A DNA stretch of 64,000 bases from Proteiniphilum sp. X52 (GTDB lineage: Bacteria > Bacteroidota > Bacteroidia > Bacteroidales > Dysgonomonadaceae): NCBI RefSeq assembly GCF_003712195.1, contig NZ_RDSD01000006.1:124001-188000 (forward strand), written 5' to 3'. Made by a program: the position numbers and the translations under genes. The notes under the pieces are model-generated. The model searched no databases. It saw only the letters and a list, made by a program, of their open reading frames with translations, and was not told where the DNA came from. Below, piece after piece: positions 56,945-64,000 of the stretch (position 1 is its first letter; the number at the start of each line of letters is the position of its first letter).

Positions 56945-58273
56945 TTAGTCATCCATCAATAATGAGACGGGATCGGAAAGGTAGTCCATCACCCTCTTGA
57001 CAAAGCGTGTGGTTTCGCCTCCGTCCACAACGCGGTGGTCGACGGTAAGCGATACCGGCATGATATTGCCGATGACAATTTCATCATCTTTCACGATAGG
57101 CGTTTTCAGGATACGCCCTATCCCCAGGATGCCGGCTTGCGGGTAATTGATCACCGGGGTGGCAAAGATACCGCCGATGGAACCGAAACTGGTAATAGTG
57201 AAAGAGCCCTCTTTCATATCCTCGAGTGCAAGTTTTCTCTCCCGCGCCTTTCGGGCCAGCTCTCCTATCTTTTTCGCTATTTCGAAAATAGATAAACGAT
57301 CAGCATCCCGTATGACGGGCGCCACCAATCCGTCGGGCGCATCCACTGCGATAGCGATATGATAGCGGTTGCGGAAGATCATCCGGTTATTTTCGGTATC
57401 GATCTGGGAATTGAGCTGGGGATGTTGTTTCAATGCCCGCGCTACAGCCTTCACCACAAAGGAAAGATAGGTCAGTTTCACATCTTTCCCGGCAAATTTG
57501 GGCTTGTATTTCGTGATTACCTCCTTCAACACGGATATCTCCACCTCTTCAAAAACCGACATATGTGCCGCATTATGTTTGGAGTGAAGCATATTCTTCG
57601 CAATGGTCTTCCTTATTTGAGTGAGCGGCTTGTAAGTCACATCCTCCATCCCGGCTGTAAAAGCATTGGTGCTTTCACCTGTCTCTGCTGATGGTGACTT
57701 GAAATTCAGGATATCCTCTTTCTTCACCCTTCCCGAAGGACCACTGCCGGGCACAGCATTGATATCAACACCCATCTCTTTTGCCACGGCGCGCGCAACC
57801 GGTGTTGCCAATACCTTGCGTGATCCCGCATCCGCTTGTGCGGATTCAGGAGATCCTTCATCGCTTGCAGCCAATAAAGAGCCTTCAGGGGCCAATTCCA
57901 TAGTGCCTACCACCGCCGCGCCATCTTCCGATTCCGAAATGGCCTGGACTGGCACTCCTGCTTCCACGACCGCCTGTTTTTCAGTCACAGCACTCTCCCA
58001 CCCCTTTTCCTTACTTCCCGCACTTTCTCCTGCGCCCTCCATTTCAATCTCTACCAACGGGGAACCGACCCGGATCACATCTCCCACATTACCATGACGC
58101 GCGGCAATAGTTCCGCTTCTCGGCGAAGGGATATCAGCTACCACCTTGTCTGTCTCCATCTGCACGAGGGAATCGCCTACTACCACACTATCACCCTCAG
58201 ATACAAACCATTCCAATATGGTTCCTTCTTCCAGTCCTTCGCCTAAATCGGGGAAATTAAATACAAACCTCAT
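56945..58273 (-). CDS. 2-oxoacid dehydrogenase E2 component (dihydrolipoyl acyltransferase)
   Basis: 442 residues. One N-terminal lipoyl domain with the lipoylated Lys at residue 43 (ETDKVVADI), an Ala/Glu/Ser-rich linker, a peripheral E3/E1-binding domain at about 160-195 (ATPVARAVAKEMGVDINAVPG), and a C-terminal acyltransferase core with DHRVVDGG near the end. It passes the acyl group from E1 to CoA. With E1alpha and E1beta upstream it forms a pyruvate- or branched-chain-type complex; no E3 gene is in the window. The alpha/beta split of E1 favours the branched-chain or pyruvate types over 2-oxoglutarate. Confidence 0.93.
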   Translation of the reverse strand: MRFVFNFPDLGEGLEEGTILEWFVSEGDSVVVGDSLVQMETDKVVADIPSPRSGTIAARHGNVGDVIRVGSPLVEIEMEGAGESAGSKEKGWESAVTEKQAVVEAGVPVQAISESEDGAAVVGTMELAPEGSLLAASDEGSPESAQADAGSRKVLATPVARAVAKEMGVDINAVPGSGPSGRVKKEDILNFKSPSAETGESTNAFTAGMEDVTYKPLTQIRKTIAKNMLHSKHNAAHMSVFEEVEISVLKEVITKYKPKFAGKDVKLTYLSFVVKAVARALKQHPQLNSQIDTENNRMIFRNRYHIAIAVDAPDGLVAPVIRDADRLSIFEIAKKIGELARKARERKLALEDMKEGSFTITSFGSIGGIFATPVINYPQAGILGIGRILKTPIVKDDEIVIGNIMPVSLTVDHRVVDGGETTRFVKRVMDYLSDPVSLLMDD

Positions 58274-58290
58274 ACGATTAAAAATTTAAA

Positions 58291-58372
58291 ATTCAAGATT
58301 CATGATTCAAGAGTTGGCTTACGCCGATGGTGAATTGACTCCGTCGACTTTCAATTGACTCCGTCGATTTCC
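58291..58372. repeat. Short tandem repeats between the E1beta and E2 genes
   Basis: Three 7-bp units ATTCAAG/ATTCATG/ATTCAAG (58291-58311), then a 20-bp unit starting AATTGACTCCGTCGA twice (58333-58352 and 58353-58372). They fill most of the 131-bp gap. Confidence 0.85.
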
Positions 58373-58404
58373 AATTCTAAATTTCTTGACTTCTTGATTT
58401 CATT

Positions 58405-59382
58405 TTAGAATTTCACGCTTTTCTCAATTTCATAAAAAATACGGTCAGGTGAAATAATATAATATTTTTCTCCCTGAGCCAAGGGCACAATCGTGTCGAA
58501 TCCCATCACTCTTCTCGGAGGCGCTTCCAGATAGAGGAAAGCCTCTTCGTTGGCTACGGCGATTAATTCCGACCCCACACTGAAAGACTCGTGCGCTTCG
58601 GCCACCACGATCATCCGTCCCGTTTTACGTACGGAATTGCGGATGGTCTCCCGGTCGATAGGATAGATGGACCTCAGATCGATCAGCTCGACCGAAATGC
58701 CGGCTTCGCGTGCCATGGCAATGGCTTTCTGGCATTCACGGATCATGGCGCCAAAAGCCACCACTGTGATATCCGTTCCTTCCAGCACTACCTTGGCCTT
58801 GCCGAGAGGAAGGGTGAATTTCTCTTCCGAGACCTCCTGCTTGATGGCACGGTAAACCCGTTTCGGTTCCATAAAGATAACCGGGTCATTGCTCTCAATA
58901 GCCGAGATCATCAATCCTTTCGCATCATGCGGAGTGGACGGGATCACCACTTTGAGTCCCGGTATATGCGCAAAGAGAGCCTCGGGGCTGTCGGAGTGAT
59001 GTTCCAGCGCATTCACACCGCCCCCGTAGGGAAAACGGATCACCAAAGGAACTGCATATTTTCCGCGGGAACGGTTCCGCATACGGGATACGTTGGACAG
59101 TATCTGGTTAAAGGCAGGAAAGGTAAAACCTTCGAATTGCAGTTCCACAATAGGCCTGAGTCCCGACACAGCCATGCCTAATGCTGTACCTACTATACCC
59201 GACTCCGCCAACGGGGAGTCGAACACCCGATCGGCGCCGTATTTCTGCTGCAACCCTTCGGTCACGCGAAAAACGCCTCCTTCCACACCCACGTCTTCAC
59301 CGTAGATGACAATACTCTTATCTTCATCCAGTTTTATGTCGAGCGCATTGTTTATCGCTTTCACCATTGTCATCACGCTCAT
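58405..59382 (-). CDS. 2-oxoacid dehydrogenase E1 component, beta subunit
   Basis: The start chosen is ATG 59382 (MSVMTMVKAINNALD), which overlaps the E1alpha stop as ATGA; the frame extends upstream to 59484 inside E1alpha and that part is rejected. 325 residues with the transketolase-like pyrimidine domain (IVIYGEDVGVEGGVFRVTEGL, FDSPLAESGIVGTALGMA, VPLVIRFPYGGGV) and C-terminal domain (VELIDLRSIYPID). It pairs with E1alpha to form the thiamine-diphosphate decarboxylase. Confidence 0.95.
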   Translation of the reverse strand: MSVMTMVKAINNALDIKLDEDKSIVIYGEDVGVEGGVFRVTEGLQQKYGADRVFDSPLAESGIVGTALGMAVSGLRPIVELQFEGFTFPAFNQILSNVSRMRNRSRGKYAVPLVIRFPYGGGVNALEHHSDSPEALFAHIPGLKVVIPSTPHDAKGLMISAIESNDPVIFMEPKRVYRAIKQEVSEEKFTLPLGKAKVVLEGTDITVVAFGAMIRECQKAIAMAREAGISVELIDLRSIYPIDRETIRNSVRKTGRMIVVAEAHESFSVGSELIAVANEEAFLYLEAPPRRVMGFDTIVPLAQGEKYYIISPDRIFYEIEKSVKF

Positions 59383-60488
59383 CTCCTGTTCTCCTTCCAG
59401 CTTAAGAATTGTTCGTACTCCATCTTTTGTCTCTTTAATTCGTCCGGCATATCGGTGTACATATGTCCGAATATATCCTGCCATGGATAGGACTTATTAT
59501 TCTCCGCTTCCACAAACTGGGCATCGATCTCCGACTTATACGCCGAGATGAGTTTCTCCTCATCGATATCCCATATCCCTTTACTTTGCATATAACGCCG
59601 CAGACGGATCAATGGATCGGTCAGTCCCCACCTCGTCTCCTCATCCTTCCCCCGGTATTTCGAGGGATCATCGGAGGTGGTATGTGCACCGCGACGGTAA
59701 GTGAACGCTTCGATCAGCAAGGCACCCTTCCCCGCACGGGCATACTCGGAAGCGGTTTTATAGGCGAGATACATGGCGAAAAAGTCGTTTCCGTCCACCT
59801 TTATTCCCGGAATACCAAAAGCGACCGACTTCACGGCCAGGTTGATCGAATTGGTCTGTAACTTCACCGGAACGGAAATAGCATACTGATTGTTCTGTAT
59901 GGTGAAAACCACCGGAACCTGCCACACTCCCGCAAAATTCAATCCTTCACTGAAATCGCCTTCCGAAGTACCCCCATCACCGATAAAAGTATACACCACC
60001 TCATCCTTTTTCCGGTATTTGACAGAATAGCCAATACCGGTGGCATGGTGAAACTGTGTCCCGATAGAGATGGCTATAGGCAACACATGGCGGACATCCT
60101 TGAAACTGCCGCCATGTTCATTGCCGAGGTAAAACAGGAACATCTCTTTCATGGTAACCCCTTTTGCCAACAGGGTTCCCATTTCACGAAACGCGGGTAC
60201 CAGCCAGTCCTCCTCACGGATATTCATTCCGGCGGCAATATGGATGGCCTCCTGCCCTATATTGGGGGTATAAGTATACATTCGTCCCTGGCGTTGATAG
60301 GAAATAGCCATCTCGTCGGCTATCCGCTCATATAACATCTGTTTATACGCCTCTGTGACCGTCTCGTCATCCAACACGGGCATCAACTTTTTATTCACCA
60401 CATTGCCCTCATTGTCGATGACTTGCAACATTTTATCTTCTATTGGATTGAAGTCACGAAAAATCGCAGGTAAATCATTTTGGATCAT
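59379..60488 (-). CDS. 2-oxoacid dehydrogenase E1 component, alpha subunit
   Basis: 369 residues. Thiamine-diphosphate site GDGGTSEGDFSEGLNFAGVWQ with downstream NNQYAISVP, and the phosphorylation-loop-like region YRRGAHTTSDDPSKYR. This is the E1alpha of two-subunit E1 enzymes (branched-chain or pyruvate type). First gene of the E1alpha-E1beta-E2 operon; a MITE-like repeat (copy D) begins 189 bp upstream, oriented toward this gene. Confidence 0.95.
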   Translation of the reverse strand: MIQNDLPAIFRDFNPIEDKMLQVIDNEGNVVNKKLMPVLDDETVTEAYKQMLYERIADEMAISYQRQGRMYTYTPNIGQEAIHIAAGMNIREEDWLVPAFREMGTLLAKGVTMKEMFLFYLGNEHGGSFKDVRHVLPIAISIGTQFHHATGIGYSVKYRKKDEVVYTFIGDGGTSEGDFSEGLNFAGVWQVPVVFTIQNNQYAISVPVKLQTNSINLAVKSVAFGIPGIKVDGNDFFAMYLAYKTASEYARAGKGALLIEAFTYRRGAHTTSDDPSKYRGKDEETRWGLTDPLIRLRRYMQSKGIWDIDEEKLISAYKSEIDAQFVEAENNKSYPWQDIFGHMYTDMPDELKRQKMEYEQFLSWKENRR

Positions 60489-60676
60489 TTATCTGTCTGT
60501 TTTGAACGTTTTTGTTAAGTGAAAGAGGTATAGTGGAAACTTGTCCGGACTATACCATTGCGAGAATTATTTCGATAAGCGAACAGAGAGTCAAAAAACA
60601 AGTTTTGCCTCTGTTGAGCTCAGAAATAGTGCTATTTAAATAAAATTGAAAACGACCGATGAAATCGAACATATTT

Positions 60677-60881
60677 AGAAACTGTTTTGAATTTTACGAG
60701 TAATTATTTCACGCTTATTTCACGCTTATTTTCCACTCTTTCCTATTGTTTTTCGCCCTTTTTCGCGCCTTTGAACTTTCATTTCGTTTAAGTGGCCCGC
60801 CACATTTCAATCGATGAAAATCCAAATCCATCAAAAAAAATGGCTAAAAAACAATGGATGAAAAAATTCAAAACAGCTTCT
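60677..60881 (-). repeat. MITE-like element, copy D
   Basis: 205 bp, inverted relative to copies A-C. Ends AGAAACTGTTTTGAATTTT and AAATTCAAAACAGCTTCT. It is longer than its relatives because an internal 11-bp piece (TTTCACGCTTA) is duplicated. Confidence 0.85.
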
Positions 60882-61173
60882 TACATAAGACCTCGCTGTG
60901 AATTGTAAATAACCCTATGCTGTGAATATAACAGTCCGATCAATAAATAGTTCTTGAAAGAGGCGCGAACGGGTCTGAAAATACTTACCAACGAATAAAA
61001 AGAGAGGTGGGTGAAACGGAGAAACTCAAAAAAAGTGATCCGCGGAAATTTCTTAGCCGCACGATCCACGCCACGGAAACACGCCGGAACATTCATCGCG
61101 GAGCCTCTTTCCCGCACAAATCCTCCTTGAGTATGATGAAAACAGGCCGGAACTCGATTTACCGCCTGTTATA

Positions 61174-61366
61174 AGAAACTGTTTTGAATTTTACGAGTAT
61201 TTATTTTACGCTTATTTTTCCACTCTTTCCTATTGTTTTTTGCCCTTTTTCGCACCTTTGAACTTTCATTTCTTTTAAGTAGCCCCACACATTTCAATCA
61301 ATGAAAATCCAAATCCATCAAAAAATGGCTAAAAAACAATGGATGAAAAAACTCAAAACAGTTTCT
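61174..61366 (-). repeat. MITE-like element, copy E
   Basis: 193 bp, same orientation as copy D. Terminal inverted repeats AGAAACTGTTTTGA and TCAAAACAGTTTCT are perfect at the outer ends. Confidence 0.88.
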
Positions 61367-61491
61367 AAGAATGATTACCGTCCACAATCTGGTAGAGATC
61401 TATTAATATTGCTAACTTTGCGCTCTCATTCCCGATTCTTATTCAACAGGTAAAAACCGGAATGCGACTCAAAGAATAACAAAATAGTCCA

Positions 61492-62742
61492 ATGGATCCA
61501 ACTGAAACGGAAGAAGAACCACAGCAAAAAAGCAGCGCGCGGTCAAAAGTGATCGATCAAAAAACGATTTATACAATCTTATTCACCATCAGCTTTGCTC
61601 ACTTACTCAATGACATGATGCAATCGGTCATTCCCGCCGTGTATCCCATTATTAAAGAGAAATTTAATTTTTCATTCACACAGATAGGCATAATAACCCT
61701 TACATTTCAATTTGCCTCCTCCGTATTGCAACCCTTTATCGGTTCCTATACGGACAAGCATCCAAAACCATTCTCCCTTTCTATCGGAATGAGTTTCACA
61801 TTGACAGGGCTTATCATCTTGTCGGTGGCCTCGGATTTTCACGCCTTTCTCTTGGCTGTCACCCTTGTAGGTATAGGTTCTTCGGTATTTCATCCGGAAT
61901 CATCGAAAGTGGCACAATTAGCGTCAGGCGGAAGGAAAGGGCTTGCACAATCAATTTTTCAGGTAGGAGGCAATTTCGGGAGTGCCATGGGGCCGCTTTT
62001 GGCGGCATTGATTGTCATACCTTTCGGACAACCCGCCATTATATGGTTTACCTTGGCGGCTCTACTGGCTATCCTTATTCTCTTCAGGGTTGGGAGATGG
62101 TATCAGGCGCACTTGCATATAAAATTGACAGCGCAAGGCAGGATACAGGCTGAAAAAGCCAACAGATTACCGCGAAAAAAGGTAATTGGCTCATTAATCA
62201 TACTGCTTTTCCTCATTTTTTCAAAGTACTTTTATATGGCAAGTATGACGAGCTACTTCACATTCTTCCTGATTGAGAAATTTAATGTTTCCGTTCAACA
62301 CTCGCAATTATACCTGTTCACTTTCCTTGCCGCGGTAGCTGCCGGGACAATCGCAGGGGGACCTTTGGGAGACCGATTCGGCAGAAAATATATTATCTGG
62401 TTTTCCATACTCGGAGCCGCTCCCTTTGCCCTTTTCATGCCTCATGTCGGTCTTTGGGCTACCGTCGTCCTGGCCGTGTTCGTAGGCTTAATCCTTTCCT
62501 CCGCATTTTCTGCCATACTGGTATATGCCACCGATCTAGTGCCGGGAAAAGTGGGCATGATTGCCGGCCTGTTTTTTGGCTTTGCCTTCGGCATAGCAGG
62601 TATCGCCTCCGCCTTCTTTGGCTGGCTTGCCGATAAAACAAGCATTGAATTCGTTTTCAATATTTGTGCTTATTTGCCCTTAATCGGAATAATAACGGTT
62701 TTTCTTCCAAATATTGAAACCAGGAGAAAGAAAGAGATATAA
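61492..62742 (+). CDS. fsr: MFS exporter, fosmidomycin-resistance (Fsr) type
   Basis: 416 residues, 12 membrane helices. The N-terminal half is a close match to Fsr proteins: FAHLLNDMMQSVIPAVYP, FTQIGIITLTFQFASSVLQP, GIGSSVFHPESSKVAQLASGG, and SIFQVGGNFGSAMGP; GGPLGDRFGRK is the MFS loop motif between halves. The family exports fosmidomycin and probably other small compounds by proton antiport. It stands alone, convergent with the LytTR regulator (58 bp between stops). Confidence 0.92.
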   Translation: MDPTETEEEPQQKSSARSKVIDQKTIYTILFTISFAHLLNDMMQSVIPAVYPIIKEKFNFSFTQIGIITLTFQFASSVLQPFIGSYTDKHPKPFSLSIGMSFTLTGLIILSVASDFHAFLLAVTLVGIGSSVFHPESSKVAQLASGGRKGLAQSIFQVGGNFGSAMGPLLAALIVIPFGQPAIIWFTLAALLAILILFRVGRWYQAHLHIKLTAQGRIQAEKANRLPRKKVIGSLIILLFLIFSKYFYMASMTSYFTFFLIEKFNVSVQHSQLYLFTFLAAVAAGTIAGGPLGDRFGRKYIIWFSILGAAPFALFMPHVGLWATVVLAVFVGLILSSAFSAILVYATDLVPGKVGMIAGLFFGFAFGIAGIASAFFGWLADKTSIEFVFNICAYLPLIGIITVFLPNIETRRKKEI

Positions 62743-62800
62743 ACTCCGAGATATCTTATTTTCGCAATCCACATGGCCAATTCGGCACTCCTGGTATTCT

Positions 62801-63580
62801 TTATCGCTCACTTGTCGACCTCACGATATGATTAGACACCAGACTCTCATACAGGGCATTATAATATGAGTTGCTGATGGGTAAGGATAAATTTTCTCCA
62901 ATAATGACTTTTTTATATTCTATGGCTCTTATTCGTGATATGGCCACAATATAGGAACGATGTATCCGTTTAAAAAACTCGGCAGGCAATGTTTTTTCCA
63001 AATACTTCAAGCTGTCCATAATCACAATGGATTTGGAGTTTTCAAGGTAAATTTTCACATAATCACCGATGGCTTCAATGTAAAGAATTTCAGTATAGTT
63101 TATTTTAAGTAATTTACCTTTCGATTTTATGAAGATATAATCTTTTGACGATTCCGTTAATGGCACTTGTTCTTCAGCGCCTGTATCTATATCTTTCGAA
63201 TTTTCATCCTTTAAATAGTCCAGTATTTTTTGTGTGGATTTTAAAAATCTGGCAAAAGACACCGGTTTTAGTAAATAATCGACAGCATTGATGTCAAACC
63301 CATCAATCGCATATTTGGCATGAGCCGAGATTATAACCACCAGGGTATTTTTATTCCGGTCTAAACAAAGGGACTCAAGCAACTGAAGCCCGTTAATGTC
63401 AGGCATTTCCACATCACAAAAAATCACATCCACTTTTTTACCCCTTAATCCTTCCAAAGCTTTTATCGGATCATAATATATTTCTGTCACTTCAAAATTC
63501 GGAGTCTTATCTATATAGTATTTTAAAATGTCGGCTGCCGGGGGTTCATCATCGATGATCACACAATTTATTTTCCTCAT
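62801..63580 (-). CDS. LytTR-family response regulator
   Basis: 259 residues. Receiver domain with acidic pair DDE near residue 10, FCDVEMPDINGLQLL carrying the phospho-Asp, and Lys in YLLKPV; then a linker and a C-terminal LytTR DNA-binding domain (DYIFIKSKGKLLKINYTEILYIEAIGDYVKIYLENSKS). It starts 2 bp after the sensor kinase stop, so kinase and regulator form one operon. Targets unknown; LytTR systems commonly control surface or transport genes. Confidence 0.95.
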   Translation of the reverse strand: MRKINCVIIDDEPPAADILKYYIDKTPNFEVTEIYYDPIKALEGLRGKKVDVIFCDVEMPDINGLQLLESLCLDRNKNTLVVIISAHAKYAIDGFDINAVDYLLKPVSFARFLKSTQKILDYLKDENSKDIDTGAEEQVPLTESSKDYIFIKSKGKLLKINYTEILYIEAIGDYVKIYLENSKSIVIMDSLKYLEKTLPAEFFKRIHRSYIVAISRIRAIEYKKVIIGENLSLPISNSYYNALYESLVSNHIVRSTSER

Positions 63581-63582
63581 CG

Positions 63583-64000
63583 TTATTTCTGTTTATAGGA
63601 TGTATTAAAGATAATTAAATCGAGATAAAAAGAATCATCTGTCTCTTTTATGGACAGTTTGTGCTTTTCGGGATAGATGAGGTTTAACTTCCTTCTCGTG
63701 TTTTTTATTCCAATATTCTTTCCTATATATTGAAAATCATTTTTTTTGTATTTCCTGTTTTTTGTGGTGAAGCGTATGCTGTCATCCAATGCTTCAATCT
63801 GAATGGATATGGTGGAAGGATAATGATTACTTATCCCATATTGAAAACTATTTTCGATAAAAGAAATAAATGTGAGAGGGGCAATCTTATGATCTTCAAC
63901 ATTGCCTTTGATTTCAAATTCAATATTTAAAGTATCCGTAAATCTCAAAATCTGCAAGTCGATATAATTATTTATATAATCAATCTCTTCCTGTAAGGGT
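63583..64000 (-). CDS. LytS-type sensor histidine kinase, 5' part outside window
   Basis: Visible: the last 139 codons or so, running in from the right edge (PLQEEIDYINNYIDLQILRF, then a GHKL-type ATPase region with LTFISFIENSFQYGI as the N box and IGIKNTRRKLNLIYP). This is the C-terminal half of the His_kinase/LytS class, whose N-terminal sensor part is cut off. Any start within the window would be artificial. Cognate kinase of the LytTR regulator. Confidence 0.9.
   Translation of the reverse strand, partial: PLQEEIDYINNYIDLQILRFTDTLNIEFEIKGNVEDHKIAPLTFISFIENSFQYGISNHYPSTISIQIEALDDSIRFTTKNRKYKKNDFQYIGKNIGIKNTRRKLNLIYPEKHKLSIKETDDSFYLDLIIFNTSYKQK

Larger units (their letters stand above)
60489..61491. 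other. Gene-poor kilobase with two MITE-like copies
   Basis: Between the E1alpha start and the MFS gene there is no convincing gene. MITE-like copies D and E lie 292 bp apart in the same orientation. A minus-strand frame of 78 codons between them (60881-61117) shows no domain or signal and starts and ends without clear signals; I consider it doubtful. A possible -7 box for the MFS gene is TAACTTTG at 61413-61420. Confidence 0.6.

Noticed and set aside
56945-60488. 2-oxoglutarate dehydrogenase operon
   Set aside because: E1 is split into alpha and beta subunits, whereas 2-oxoglutarate E1 is a single long chain.
60881-61117. 78-codon minus-strand frame between MITE-like copies D and E
   Set aside because: No domain, no signal peptide and no ribosome site; it abuts the repeat end and may be part of a longer degenerate repeat.

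Overview
The window looks like a chromosomal segment of a polysaccharide-degrading Bacteroidales bacterium, most likely from the Porphyromonadaceae/Dysgonomonadaceae side of the order (the family is an inference). The grounds are three SusC/SusD pairs, a hybrid two-component sensor/regulator, many lipoprotein signals, Tat-type oxidoreductases with DUF1080 proteins, and promoters of the Bacteroidetes type (TTTG, about 20 nt, TAnnTTTG).

Region 1 (1-33863) is a xylan utilisation region. On the minus strand, 27562 down to 14421 has the order SusC, SusD, short SusC, SusD, surface glycan-binding lipoprotein, GH10 with inserted carbohydrate-binding modules. This matches the xusA-xusB-xusC-xusD-xusE-xyn10A core of xylanolytic Bacteroides and Prevotella. 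It continues with a second GH10, an SGNH esterase, a GH43 and a broken CE1-type esterase. A convergent Nudix-type regulator (8225-8989) is divergent from a third SusC/SusD pair and a GH3 enzyme that runs off the left edge. On the plus strand the hybrid two-component regulator (28187-32185) and another GH43 lipoprotein complete the locus. Surface xylanases, the SusC/D import pairs, and periplasmic or lipid-anchored GH43, GH3 and esterases would together take (arabino)xylan down to sugars.

Region 2 (34000-40236) is a GC-richer TetR-TolC-MFP-RND efflux operon. It has a textbook Bacteroidetes promoter and a perfect palindrome at the TetR start. Region 3 (40389-47494) has a short Tat-like peptide, two Tat-exported Gfo/Idh/MocA oxidoreductases and a large HEAT-repeat protein with two DUF1080 (3-keto-glycoside hydrolase/lyase) domains. 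It is a candidate for oxidation-based glycoside cleavage and ends at a strong intrinsic terminator.

Region 4 (47714-53499) has an ECF-type S component, a phosphoribosyltransferase, a TonB-dependent receptor, a Tat-exported DUF362 protein and a NapH-NapG-like iron-sulfur fusion. Region 5 (53709-64000) has a sialate O-acetylesterase-type protein, a nitroreductase-like protein, a ROK kinase behind a triplicated promoter/hairpin repeat, a 2-oxoacid dehydrogenase E1alpha-E1beta-E2 operon, an Fsr-like MFS exporter and a LytTR/LytS two-component pair cut by the right edge.

Unexplained repeat structure is the most novel part. There are five copies of a roughly 193-bp element with terminal inverted repeats (MITE-like). 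Three copies of a conserved gene-leader element sit in the xylan region, two of them with a full hairpin exactly 20 nt before a start codon. A 69-bp tandem unit carries a promoter plus operator-like hairpin. There are also several simple-sequence arrays: 5-bp x5, 7-bp x8, 8-bp x15 and an inverted 8-bp x4.
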